Assembly: GCF_000314995.1 (NCBI RefSeq)
Contig: NZ_BAEO01000010.1
Location: forward strand, 62,001 to 126,000
Direction: 5' to 3'
From: Paraglaciecola arctica BSs20135
Lineage (GTDB): Bacteria > Pseudomonadota > Gammaproteobacteria > Enterobacterales > Alteromonadaceae
Length of the DNA: 64,000 bases
Positions 8,065-17,271 of the stretch are shown in pieces. Positions within the stretch are counted from its first letter, which is position 1, and the number at the start of each line of letters is the position of its first letter. Both the position numbers and the translations under genes were made by a program. Below the pieces are notes generated by a model. That model was not told the origin of the DNA, ran no database searches, and worked only from the letters and a program-made list of their open reading frames with translations.

Positions 8065-11000
8065 TTAGAAGGTTACTTCAACAGCTAAGTGGAAAAATCG
8101 CCCAACACCTCCACCATATTCTGATTTATAATTACCTCTACTGGTTACGTAAAAATCACCGTTATCATTAAATATATTCTTGATACCACCAGAAAATTTA
8201 ACCTCCATATCATTATCCATCCCCACTTCATAAGACGCAGAAATGTCATGTCTGAAATATGAAGGGAAATGTTGAAAAGCTAAAGATTCTGGGTTGGCTA
8301 TACAATCCTCATCGCCATTACTACAGCGTTCAGCATTGTCTACTATGTCTTCTTCCCATTCGATTTGAAGTTCTCTATCATCAGTAATCGAACTTAAATA
8401 TTTTGTTCGCCAACTAATTCTCAAATCTTCATAAGACCAAGTTAACGAAGCAGATGCAGAGTTTTCGAAAATATCATCAAATCCTACTAAGTCAGTTTTA
8501 ATTTTACCTTCATTACCTGTTGACGTATTAGAATATTCTAGAAGATGTGTCCAATCCATTTTGAATTTTAAACGACCATAATTATTAAGATCATGACGAT
8601 AGGCTAAGGCATAATCAATACCACGTGTACTCACCTCGTCGATATTATAACTACGTTGAATAACTTGTGTTAACTGACCTTCACTATTACGAGTTATAAC
8701 ATCACAAAACTCATTTTCATCTCCTAATACGATATCCGTCGCGTAACATTCTTCTAGAATACGTTCATTTGAAAATGCTGATATAGCGTCATCAATCGTA
8801 ATATCAAAATAATCAATAGCTATTTGGAAGCCTTCAAGATAGGCAGGCTGATAAGTAAAACCAAGTGTTGTTGTCTTGCCTTTTTCTTCTTCTAAGTCTG
8901 GATTGCCTGCACCAGGTGAATAGTTATTGCCCTCAGACTCAAATTCAAACGAGGGATCTGTATTTATTTCTGCTGCAATTTCAGGAATTAATCGACAATT
9001 ATCGTGGCCAAGATCCGTTGATGTAGCAGTAACTTCATCACATAAATCATCAAACGAATCAAAATCTCCGGCAAGAGGCTCAAATATATCACCAACACTT
9101 GGTGCTCGTTGTGCTATTGCCCAATTCCCTCTTATATTTAGGCCATCTACTACTTGCCACAAAAAGCCTAATTTATAACTGCCGACTATGTCGATATTGT
9201 TAAGGTCGTATTGGGAAACGCGTCCAGAAGTTTCTATTGACACATGTTTTGCAAAAGATGCGTCTCTAATTAAAGGAAATGATGCTTCTCCAAATAATTC
9301 AGCTACCTTAATTTGTCCTTTAAATGATGGAATTAAGTTTGCCGTTATACCGCCATAGGTAAACTCATCACTTGTTTTGGCTTCTTGTTTATCTATACGG
9401 TATTCAAAACCAAATACTACGGGAACAGAACCTGCTGGCAGTTCAAATAAATCCCCCGTCATATAGCCACTAAAGGTAATCAGTTCATTAATGGTTTTTA
9501 GTCTTGCATTTGCGCGAATATAATTTGCGGCTTCAGCAGTGACAGAACCTTCACCAAATAAATTAATGGGGACACAGCCTGTAGCACGAGCATCGGCATC
9601 ATTACATTGAATAGTTATTCCATCCTCTGCATAACCTGCATCTAAAGCATTGATTAAATTAAAAACATCAATTTCATTTTTACGCAGTTGGTCTTGACGA
9701 TATCGGCCATAATTTACAGACACATCCCAATCCCAAGAATTATCGAACATTGTTCCTTGTAATCCAGCCCAAGTACGAACCGTAATACGTTCATTTTCAG
9801 TTATTACTGGCCCCACTTCAGCAAAACGACGATCCCAATAAATACGATCTTTATATTGACTAGCGGTTTCACGAATAACGTCTGGTACATAAGGATTATT
9901 AATTGGGATATAACCCGCTTCAACCACTCCTGGCTCACCAGTAACCCTATCAGTAAATGTTGCTTCTTCACCTTCATATGAATCTTCTGGTGTTTTAAGA
10001 TTATCTGTAAAGTTACCACTGACTTGAATTTGCGAATAAAACATCACATCATCTGTAAGATCAAAGTCTACTTTCAATGCAGTAGAGAAACGATCGCTTG
10101 GGACTTTTAGCATGACGAACTGATCAGAATCTATACCATAAAGTTCTTCATTTCCTTTCCAATCATCTTTTAATGTTGTGCCGTCATACCAATACTGAGT
10201 ATCGAAGTTACTACTTTCAAGAAACACACCGCCAAAGGTACCATCACTACGAGAGCGCCATTGGTCTTGCGTAGTATCGCGCAGACAAACATCCCCTTCA
10301 GCTGTCGATATGGTATTACACATTAAATCATTGTCGTAACCATTATCAGCTTCAATAGAAGCACGACTTCGATCTTCTTGCCTAAGACCAAACTGTCGAT
10401 CCCAATTGGTACTGAAATATAAATACCCTTTATTATTCGCAAAGCTCGTTCCGTAATTTACATCTAAAGTAAATTCCCGCGCTTCACCGTCAGTACTTTC
10501 CCCTCCTCGAGCCTTAAAACTAAAGCCTTCTTTATCTGTTTGCGTAATGATATTAACAACGCCCGCTACCGCATCTGCACCATAGGTCGCAGAATTACCT
10601 CCAGTAATGACTTCAGTGCGCGCAACCATACCTGCAGGGATGGTACTTAAACTGACAGCATTACCACTTTTTGAGTTAGAAACAACACGGCGACCATCTA
10701 TTAACGTAAGTGTTCTATTTGAGCCTAAATTTCTTAATTGAACGGTTGTAATACCTGTACTTGATGCCGAGCTTTGACTACTGGTATTGCTGGTAGAAAA
10801 TGATAATGAAGGTATTCCATCAACTAAAATTTCTGTGAGCTCCCCAAGGCCAGAATCTTCAATATCATCTTTATCTAACGTCACCAAAGGTGTTGACACA
10901 TTAAAATTATCTCTACGTAGACGAGAACCAGTTACCGTGATTTTTTCATCAATTTCCTTAACCTTTTTTTCTGGTGTATTTTTACTTGAGACAATTTGTT

Positions 11001-11103
11001 TTTCTACTTGATCTATTTCTTGGGCAAAGGTAGGTAAAATTGATAATAACGCGCTTCCCGCTATCGCCGCTTGAACGGCTAAAGTGATTAATTTTTTATT
11101 CAT
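8065..11103 (-). CDS. TonB-dependent outer-membrane receptor (large, ~1012 aa)
   Basis: The start at 11103 (MNKKLITLAVQ) has AAGG seven bases upstream; an in-frame ATG eight codons earlier is less likely. A signal peptide ends near FAQE. After the VTGSRLRR motif comes a plug domain with VQLRNLGSNRTLTLIDGRR and YGADAVAGVVNIIT, then a long 22-strand-type barrel ending in Phe (AVEVTF). The length and plug wording resemble the oar-like/carbohydrate or peptide receptors common in Alteromonadales rather than siderophore receptors. It imports an unknown ligand with TonB energy. It is divergent from a winged-helix/TolB regulator, a pairing that often marks local control. Confidence 0.9.
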   Translation of the reverse strand: MNKKLITLAVQAAIAGSALLSILPTFAQEIDQVEKQIVSSKNTPEKKVKEIDEKITVTGSRLRRDNFNVSTPLVTLDKDDIEDSGLGELTEILVDGIPSLSFSTSNTSSQSSASSTGITTVQLRNLGSNRTLTLIDGRRVVSNSKSGNAVSLSTIPAGMVARTEVITGGNSATYGADAVAGVVNIITQTDKEGFSFKARGGESTDGEAREFTLDVNYGTSFANNKGYLYFSTNWDRQFGLRQEDRSRASIEADNGYDNDLMCNTISTAEGDVCLRDTTQDQWRSRSDGTFGGVFLESSNFDTQYWYDGTTLKDDWKGNEELYGIDSDQFVMLKVPSDRFSTALKVDFDLTDDVMFYSQIQVSGNFTDNLKTPEDSYEGEEATFTDRVTGEPGVVEAGYIPINNPYVPDVIRETASQYKDRIYWDRRFAEVGPVITENERITVRTWAGLQGTMFDNSWDWDVSVNYGRYRQDQLRKNEIDVFNLINALDAGYAEDGITIQCNDADARATGCVPINLFGEGSVTAEAANYIRANARLKTINELITFSGYMTGDLFELPAGSVPVVFGFEYRIDKQEAKTSDEFTYGGITANLIPSFKGQIKVAELFGEASFPLIRDASFAKHVSIETSGRVSQYDLNNIDIVGSYKLGFLWQVVDGLNIRGNWAIAQRAPSVGDIFEPLAGDFDSFDDLCDEVTATSTDLGHDNCRLIPEIAAEINTDPSFEFESEGNNYSPGAGNPDLEEEKGKTTTLGFTYQPAYLEGFQIAIDYFDITIDDAISAFSNERILEECYATDIVLGDENEFCDVITRNSEGQLTQVIQRSYNIDEVSTRGIDYALAYRHDLNNYGRLKFKMDWTHLLEYSNTSTGNEGKIKTDLVGFDDIFENSASASLTWSYEDLRISWRTKYLSSITDDRELQIEWEEDIVDNAERCSNGDEDCIANPESLAFQHFPSYFRHDISASYEVGMDNDMEVKFSGGIKNIFNDNGDFYVTSRGNYKSEYGGGVGRFFHLAVEVTF

Positions 11104-11440
11104 GTGAACCCTTAAATTAATTGTCATATTATTATGTATATATTTGACATTATTGATTTTTATATTATATCGTTCGCTGTAACTTAGTTGTACAAAGACA
11201 CTTTAACCTACTAAGAAAATAAGTTGTTTCTTTTTTATTAAATAATCGAGCTTATTACCATTTATAGAAAGTCGAATTTATATCGAATTTACATCAGAAT
11301 GAATTAAGGTATTTGAAAACAGTTGAATACCAATAAGTATTACTGCATATGGTTAAACTCCAAAACAGGTTTATTTAAGGCACGTTTTATAAACATTTAT
11401 TCGAAGAATAAAATTCAGCAATTAATTTATAAGTATATCG
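11104..11440. other. Divergent intergenic region between the receptor and its regulator
   Basis: No gene is seen here. The region is very AT-rich. On the minus strand a perfect TATAAT (11169-11164) lies about 60 bases before the receptor start but has only poor -35 candidates. On the plus strand TTGACA (11144-11149) lies upstream of TATATT-like sequence. These are possible promoters only. Confidence 0.4.
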
Positions 11441-11839
11441 ATGACGAAAGTAATGAAATTTAAACTGGGCAATTGTCAAATTGATCCATTTGAACACAGC
11501 ATAATGTTTGATGGAGAAAAGAAACGTTCAATACAGCCAAAATCGATTGAAGTGTTAAGTTATCTTGCGGTCCATTACCCTCGGGTTATTTCAAGAGAAG
11601 AACTTATTACCTCTATATGGGGAGAAAAAAGTGTTGTAGGTGATAACGGATTAACCAATGCAATTTGGCATCTACGCAAAACCCTTAAACCCGCCAGTAA
11701 TGATGGAGCCAGTATTGAAACAATACGCAAAGTAGGTTACAAATTATCTACTGCTCCCCAGTGGGAAGAAACACTACCTGATAGTGAAGAGCTTTCTATT
11801 TCCCCCCCTCGAAATTCCCCTTCTTTCAATGTCACGTAA
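11441..11839 (+). CDS. Winged-helix DNA-binding half of a split CadC/TolB-type regulator
   Basis: A 132-residue frame with an OmpR/CadC-type winged helix (about 8-105): PKSIEVLSYLAVHYPRVISR, the recognition region NGLTNAIWHLRKTL and wing TIRKVGYKL. It then enters a linker and stops at 11839. It lacks the transmembrane helix and sensor domain expected for the family; those are encoded in the +1 frame immediately downstream (11784-13553). The shift falls at a run of seven C (11802-11808). With six C the two frames join cleanly. As it stands, this part would be a soluble DNA-binding protein. It is divergent from the large TonB receptor gene. Confidence 0.75.
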   Translation: MTKVMKFKLGNCQIDPFEHSIMFDGEKKRSIQPKSIEVLSYLAVHYPRVISREELITSIWGEKSVVGDNGLTNAIWHLRKTLKPASNDGASIETIRKVGYKLSTAPQWEETLPDSEELSISPPRNSPSFNVT

Positions 11840-13553
11840 AAAAATGATATTTACTGGTATATCAATAGTCTTATTGGTTTTATTTCTAGTTGGATATAAC
11901 TATCAGAAAAGTGATTTAAAACCCATTGAAATCACTAAAATCACCAAGCAACAGGGTGCTGAAACACATCCAGCTCCGTCTTCAGATGGGCAATTTGTAG
12001 CTTATAATAAAGTGTCTTTAGTTAATGGTAATACAGACCTATATATACAAAATGTACGCAGTCTTCAATCGCCCCCCCAACAAATCACTTTTGATGCACA
12101 CAAAGAGGGATTTTCGGCGTGGAGTAATAGCGGTAAATATTTGTATTTTTCCCGTGACAATGAAGAAAAAAATCAATGTATGATTGTTAAATTGGATGTT
12201 GCTAGTTTACAAGAAACAGAAATAACACATTGTGAAATGGGGGTCTCTCATCTTTATTTAGATATTTCCCCTGATGATAAAACATTAGCTTATTCACACA
12301 AGGCCGAGACAGATGAAGAGTTCGGCATCTACTTTCTTCGATTAGATCAACCAAATGCGCTGCCTATACGTTTTTCTTGCCATGACAATTGCCATTATAG
12401 AGACAGGGATATGGCATTTTCTCCCGATCGCCAAACAATAGCTGTATCACGACGTACCAATGACTACGATGAAAATATTTTCTTAGTAAACTTAAAAAAT
12501 AAGGAGTCAGTACAATTAACATCTGGAGAAGAAGATATATTAGGGTTTACGTGGAATCGCAGTGGTAAAAAGCTCATTTATGCGACACAAAAGTCAGATA
12601 ATCGTTATTCGTATATTTTAGACTTAGACACTAAAGAAGTAAAAAATTTAAACATCCCAAATTTCAATTTTCCCGCGTTAGCTAAAAAATCAAACCAATT
12701 GTTTTATCAAGTATTGAGTGAAAAATACCATATTTCTCATCTACCACTAGATGATGGAGTCGCCAATAGCCCATTTCCCAGTATTCAATCAGAATTCAAC
12801 CACCTTAATAGTGACTACTCCAAACTGAAAAATAGCATAGTATATTCATCGAATGAATCAGGTTATTACGAGCTGTGGTCATCAGACCCAAACGGAGAGA
12901 ACAAAAAGCAGCTAACAAATTTAAAAACAGTGGCGCAATCACCAGGTTGGTCACATAACGGACAAAAAATAGCTTTTTTATCCGTTCCTGAAGATAGTAT
13001 TTTCATATTAGATGTTAAAACACATAAAATAACTAAATTACCGAGCCCTTTTAAAAACCATTATCGGCCAACATGGAGTTATGACGATAAGGCAATTATT
13101 TCTAGTATTGCAGAAACGAATATTAGTGGTCTCTATCAAATTGATATCGCCTCAGGAAACACTAAACAATTAACCTTTGATAAGGGAAGATTGGGTATAA
13201 TGACTTCCCCAAAAACTTTACTCTACAGTATTCCTGGTGAGGGTCTTTGGCAAAAAAATATTATCGATAATACTCCCTCAGTAAATGTAATACCCGCTTC
13301 ATTATTTAGAACTCGATATACTTGGGTGTACAACAATAACGGTGTGTATTTTAAACAAAAAACTAAAAACGTTTATCAATTAAATTTTTATGATTTAATT
13401 GATAAACGGCTCACGCCACTTATTCGTATCCCTAAACACGCGTTAAAAAATACAACTGCTTTAACACTTGCAGAAAATCCCAAAAGGCTATTATTTACAA
13501 GTGCCGGAAATCCACAAGGTAGCATACACATGTTGAGGCATCCTTTATTATGA
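11784..13553 (+). CDS. Membrane-anchored TolB/PD40 beta-propeller half of the split regulator
   Basis: The open frame runs from a GTG at 11784; a more natural independent start is the ATG at 11829 (MSRKKMIF), which overlaps the stop of the upstream winged-helix frame. One transmembrane helix (IVLLVLFLVGYNY) is followed by a periplasmic beta-propeller of PD40/TolB-type repeats, seen as recurring APSSDGQFVAY, SAWSNSGKYLYFSRD, AFSPDRQTIAVSRR and PGWSHNGQKIAFLS units. In related full-length regulators this propeller is the sensor fused to an N-terminal winged helix. Either the gene is frameshifted at the C7 tract or the two halves are made separately. Confidence 0.78.
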   Translation: MKSFLFPPLEIPLLSMSRKKMIFTGISIVLLVLFLVGYNYQKSDLKPIEITKITKQQGAETHPAPSSDGQFVAYNKVSLVNGNTDLYIQNVRSLQSPPQQITFDAHKEGFSAWSNSGKYLYFSRDNEEKNQCMIVKLDVASLQETEITHCEMGVSHLYLDISPDDKTLAYSHKAETDEEFGIYFLRLDQPNALPIRFSCHDNCHYRDRDMAFSPDRQTIAVSRRTNDYDENIFLVNLKNKESVQLTSGEEDILGFTWNRSGKKLIYATQKSDNRYSYILDLDTKEVKNLNIPNFNFPALAKKSNQLFYQVLSEKYHISHLPLDDGVANSPFPSIQSEFNHLNSDYSKLKNSIVYSSNESGYYELWSSDPNGENKKQLTNLKTVAQSPGWSHNGQKIAFLSVPEDSIFILDVKTHKITKLPSPFKNHYRPTWSYDDKAIISSIAETNISGLYQIDIASGNTKQLTFDKGRLGIMTSPKTLLYSIPGEGLWQKNIIDNTPSVNVIPASLFRTRYTWVYNNNGVYFKQKTKNVYQLNFYDLIDKRLTPLIRIPKHALKNTTALTLAENPKRLLFTSAGNPQGSIHMLRHPLL

Positions 13554-13740
13554 CTCGGAATTTCACTGCACAGTTACCTACGGAGCCTCCCATAAGTCAG
13601 CCTTGTCGACTATGCAATAAACGCACAGAGGTAGTGGCTAGGCTTTCGCATTCCAGCCCCAAGTTGGCTTATCATGCTGGCGAGCACATTTAAAGTCCGA
13701 TATCACCCTCTATTCAGAATAGTAGGTGAGTTCAGGTTTA

Positions 13741-15039
13741 TTAGTCTAAGGATAGGCTTGATACCGTCTCCGACACATTGGTTGCGCCTTCAATAATTTC
13801 GTCCATTACCTTTGACACTTCAAGTATAAGATCGCTGCCTTTTTCAGACGATTCTGATACCGATGAAATTTGCTTAGTAATATCTTGTATTAGTCCCTGA
13901 TTTTCAGTCACCACAGCCCCGATTTCATTAGTTGATTGGGTTGTCCTTGCGGCTAGATTTCTTACTTCATCGGCAACGACCGCAAAACCTCTTCCCAGCT
14001 CTCCTGCCCGAGCTGCTTCGATTGCGGCGTTTAAGGCAAGTAAGTTGGTTTGATCAGCGATAGCGTTAATAGTGGATACTATTGAGCCAATTTGTATTGA
14101 CTGTGCGTTAAGTTCTTCAATCAACTTCACCGCTACAATTACTTGTTCGCTAATGTCGTGAGACGTAGTAATTGAGTTTTGTAGTATATCTGCTCCTTGT
14201 ATCCCTATTTGCACGGTTTCTTTTGCCGTTAAATAAGCTATTTCAGCGGCTTCTGACACAGCTTTATTTTTTTCAATTCTGGTGGTTATATCGGAGGCAA
14301 ACTTTATTATTTTAATAACGTTACCTTTTCCATCATATATGGGGTTATAGGTGGCTTCCAACCAGACAGTTTTGTTGTTTGCATCTTTGCGTTCAAATTG
14401 CCCAGATTTAAAGTTACCTTGACTTAACTCAATCCAAAAATTTGGATGGTCTTGATAGAAAGTATCAGTGCAGAATATTTTGTGGTGTTTGCCTTGAATA
14501 TCACTGAGTTTATAGCCGACAGTTTGCAAAAAGTTTTCATTAGCTGAAATGATATTGCCTTGTGGCGTAAACTCAATAGTTGCCAATGCTCGATCTAATG
14601 CTTGTGTAATAGCTAATTGAGACTGAAGATCTTCATATTTTTTGGTTACATCAGACGCAATTTTAATCACTCGTGTGACTTGACCGTCCATAGATACAGG
14701 GAAGTAGGTCGCCTCTAACCATAATACATTGCCATTAATATCCTTGCGTTTGAAAGTTCCTCTCTGACTTTTTCCATTGCTAAGTTTTTTCCAAAACTCA
14801 TGGTATTCAGCGGTTTTTATTACGCTGTCATCACAAAAAATACTATGATGTTGACCAATTATTTGGGATTTTTCATAGCCAACCACATTTGTAAACAATT
14901 GATTAGCATCAATAATTATCCCTTGCGGACTAAATTCAATAAAGGCGACGTGATTTTGTATAGAATCAACTAATGAATGGGCAATATCGTGAGATTCTTT
15001 TAAATATTCTAGTTCTTTTTTTAGTGTTTTATTAAACAT
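13741..15039 (-). CDS. Soluble methyl-accepting chemotaxis protein with two PAS domains
   Basis: A 432-residue protein with AAGG just upstream of its ATG and no transmembrane helix. Two PAS domains (about 26-134 and 150-256) are closely similar to each other: both have HHxIFC and VWLEATY-type segments, a layout seen in aerotaxis or redox-sensing receptors. The C-terminal MCP signalling domain (about 260-432) contains the hairpin tip [20 protein letters not shown] followed by [15 protein letters not shown]. It would signal to CheA/CheW from the cytoplasm. The domain is short, as in minimal PAS-PAS-MCP proteins. A degraded relative lies at 6397-6700. Confidence 0.9.
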   Translation of the reverse strand: MFNKTLKKELEYLKESHDIAHSLVDSIQNHVAFIEFSPQGIIIDANQLFTNVVGYEKSQIIGQHHSIFCDDSVIKTAEYHEFWKKLSNGKSQRGTFKRKDINGNVLWLEATYFPVSMDGQVTRVIKIASDVTKKYEDLQSQLAITQALDRALATIEFTPQGNIISANENFLQTVGYKLSDIQGKHHKIFCTDTFYQDHPNFWIELSQGNFKSGQFERKDANNKTVWLEATYNPIYDGKGNVIKIIKFASDITTRIEKNKAVSEAAEIAYLTAKETVQIGIQGADILQNSITTSHDISEQVIVAVKLIEELNAQSIQIGSIVSTINAIADQTNLLALNAAIEAARAGELGRGFAVVADEVRNLAARTTQSTNEIGAVVTENQGLIQDITKQISSVSESSEKGSDLILEVSKVMDEIIEGATNVSETVSSLSLD

Positions 15040-15360
15040 GTGGCCTTAGTTTTTATTGTTAGTTAGTTTGGCACTATTATTTCTTTTGTTTCTTTGAAGT
15101 GAGCACTTCAAGTACATGGCTATACTTAGCCAATTATTGTTCTTTTGCAATAATATATATACAAATTTCATAACTTGGTAAATATTTCTCCCGCAGCAAA
15201 TAGAAAGTACTAAAAGTCGGCAAAGCCTATGAAATTACAAGGAAATTTGTGGACACTGCAGCGATATCAATCTATTACTTATCTTGTTCATGTCATAAAA
15301 TATCAACAAGAATAGAAACAAAATCATGGGTTACAAAAGCTCTTCAAACAAGGCAATATC
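15040..15360. other. Divergent intergenic region, chemoreceptor / cupin
   Basis: A 321-base AT-rich gap between divergent genes. I see no coding frame and no strong repeat or hairpin. It presumably holds both promoters. Confidence 0.4.
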
Positions 15361-15879
15361 TTGAATAAAAACTACATACCAGAATTAACCAAAGAGCAGG
15401 TCATAACACAGCTAAATTTGGAGCATCACTTCGAAGGGGGATATTTTCGTCAAACATTTAAAGCCAATCATAGGGACAAAGTAACCACTAGCCGCGGCGC
15501 TCGCACCACTATGACGGCTATTTATTATATGTTGACAGAAGACAACAATATCGACCATTTTCATACTAAACATTCAGATGGCATCGAGTTTTATCATATG
15601 GGTGCGCCAATTACCTACCATATGATTGACCCAGACGGTCACTATGAAAAAGTAGTAGTAGGCCCGGATATACTAAAAGGTCAGCAGTTGCAGCTAGCTG
15701 TACCTGGTGGCACGTATAAAGCGGCGGAACTCACATCCGGCACTTACGGTTTAGTCAGTGAAGCAGTCGCTCCTGGATGGGAAATGCAAGACATGATAAA
15801 CGTTAGTCGAGATGAGTTACTCAGTAAATTTCCTCAACATAAAGTCATTATTGAGCGTTTGGCGAATAAAAAACCGTAG
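15361..15879 (+). CDS. Cupin-fold protein, DUF985 (cupin_5) family
   Basis: A 172-residue protein starting at TTG, with AAGG seven bases upstream. It shows the DUF985 pattern: LEHHFEGGYFRQTF at the N-terminus, TAIYYMLT, then FHTKHSDGIEFYHMGAP and QLAVPGGTYKAAEL, ending with VAPGWEMQDM. The family has a cupin beta-barrel related to sugar epimerases; its physiological reaction is not established. It stands alone, with the chemoreceptor on one side and a long repeat-bearing gap on the other. Confidence 0.85.
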   Translation: MNKNYIPELTKEQVITQLNLEHHFEGGYFRQTFKANHRDKVTTSRGARTTMTAIYYMLTEDNNIDHFHTKHSDGIEFYHMGAPITYHMIDPDGHYEKVVVGPDILKGQQLQLAVPGGTYKAAELTSGTYGLVSEAVAPGWEMQDMINVSRDELLSKFPQHKVIIERLANKKP

Positions 15880-15979
15880 TCATAAATTAACAGGACAAGG
15901 TTGTTTATAAACCACTAGTTATTGATAAATAAGGTATTTACCAATACGTCCATTTAAAATATTAGCAAAAAGAATTTGA

Positions 15980-16583
15980 ACCACAGGGACACAGAGAGCA
16001 CAGAGGAAAAGCAGGTGAAAAGCAGGTGAAAAGAGCGTTATTATTGGGGTAAGGAGCTAAAACTGACTGGGTCTTATGTGCTAATACTTGCCGTTGCTGA
16101 ACCACTCACTTAACGATCACAAATAGCAGACGGTGAGGATTTACAAGCTATTACACCTCGCTGACGGCGCAGATATTGAAGATATTACATGTCATTCCCT
16201 CGGAGGAGGGAACCCACTAACATTTACCGTGCAGCCAATTTAAATCGTTTAAAAACAGTATGATATTAGTGTATTTCAATCAATTTTAACTTTGGAAATA
16301 AGATACTTTATTGAAATCTACAGATGTTGTTGGAGGTTCCCGTATTCGCGGGAATGACGGGGTATATACGGGTGGATGTCACCATCCGCTTATTCAGTTT
16401 TTGAAACAGTCAGCAGGTATTAATCGTATAACCGCTCATCGCTCAAACCCACCCGCCAGGTTTAATTTAGGTCTATTGTTCAGAAGTGATAAATATTTAT
16501 CTTTCTGCTCAGCCGTAATTTTCTTTGCTCTTTTCAGCGATGCCATAATTTATTTTCTCTGTGTTCTCTGCGCCCTCTGTGGT
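15980..16583. repeat. Segment bounded by inverted ACCACAG / CTGTGGT repeat ends
   Basis: The left end (15980-16006) reads ACCACAGGGACACAGAGAGC then CACAGAGG. The right end (about 16555-16583) is a run of CTCTGTG/CTCTG units closing in CCCTCTGTGGT. These ends match the compact repeats at 37044-37120, 38033-38124 and 38170-38261, but here about 550 bases of other sequence separate them. The segment may be an element opened by insertions. Confidence 0.5.
16191..16360. repeat. Inverted GTCATTCCC / GGGAATGAC repeat pair
   Basis: GTCATTCCC at 16191 and GGGAATGAC at 16350-16358 face each other about 150 bases apart. The right copy also forms a small hairpin, TTCCCG-TATT-CGCGGGAA. Similar short palindromic units are widespread in proteobacterial intergenic DNA. 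Confidence 0.5.
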
Positions 16584-16654
16584 GAAAAGCTTTTGTCTTT
16601 TGCTTTTAGCTTGTCTCTAGCATCTATTTACTTACCTCTGTTTTTCACCCAAAG

Positions 16655-17092
16655 CTATTTTGTTTTTGTAGAAAACTCTGAAATATAACTTCCACCTTTG
16701 ATATTCAATACAAGTCGAAGTTTGTAACTTTGTCCTGGATCACCGATTAACTCTCGTAAATTTGTTTCTGCATGCCAATAATAAGGGCTTTGTATCATGC
16801 CTAATGGGTATGGCGTTGGGTTGTTATTTTTATCAACTAGAAATAGTGTTGCACTGTCCAACGGAAACGTTGAGTTGACCGTTGTTAAGTTTTTTTTGTC
16901 AAAAACATTCACTTCGAAATCGCCAGATCTCAAGATGCAGCTTTGATTGATCACATCACAGTCTTCAACTGGCATTAACTGGATGACTTTCTGTTTTTCA
17001 GCTTGGTCTTCTTCATAATAATCTGCAGCAATATACCCAATTACAGCTAAAATTGGTGCCACCATAAATGCCGTTCTTGTATGTTTGTTCAT
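16655..17092 (-). CDS. Hypothetical single-pass membrane or secreted protein
   Basis: A 145-residue protein whose N-terminus (RTAFMVAPILAVIGYIAADYY) is a hydrophobic anchor or uncleaved signal sequence. The rest is a small, probably beta-rich periplasmic domain with two Cys (DCDVINQSC), which could form a disulphide. I recognise no named family. It lies downstream of the symporter genes on the same strand, but a strong terminator separates them, so it is probably transcribed on its own. Confidence 0.65.
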   Translation of the reverse strand: MNKHTRTAFMVAPILAVIGYIAADYYEEDQAEKQKVIQLMPVEDCDVINQSCILRSGDFEVNVFDKKNLTTVNSTFPLDSATLFLVDKNNNPTPYPLGMIQSPYYWHAETNLRELIGDPGQSYKLRLVLNIKGGSYISEFSTKTK

Positions 17093-17155
17093 TATTTTAT
17101 CTTTTTAAGGCTTCGACTATTTTAATTTATGTTAACGGATTTTTGATTTAAGCAT

Positions 17156-17194
17156 CGAGAAAAATAAAGGCTAAAGAGAAACTCTTTAGCCTTT
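17156..17194 (-). terminator. Rho-independent terminator of the symporter operon
   Basis: A perfect 13-bp stem (AAAGGCTAAAGAG with CTCTTTAGCCTTT, three-base loop, 17166-17194) is followed on the minus strand by ATTTTTCTC. It lies about 78 bases past the symporter stop. Confidence 0.85.
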
Positions 17195-17271
17195 AACGTT
17201 CAATAAATCATGCTTATCACAGCATCTTAACTATCCACTATCCGTCATCTCTTCAAGTAGACAATTAATGT

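Larger units (their letters stand above)
15880..16654. other. Long non-coding gap with repeat elements
   Basis: No gene is supported in this 775-base gap. It begins and ends with inverted ACCACAG-type repeat ends (15980 and 16583), has a tandem AAGCAGGTGAA duplication near 16010-16030, and contains a pair of inverted GTCATTCCC sequences (16191 and 16359). A 125-codon plus-strand frame at 16311-16688 runs through these repeats and into the end of the minus-strand gene at 16655, so I do not call it. Confidence 0.65.

Noticed and set aside
16311-16688. 125-codon plus-strand frame
   Set aside because: It runs through palindromic and CACAGAG-type repeats and overlaps the end of the minus-strand gene at 16655; composition is that of repeats, not of a protein.
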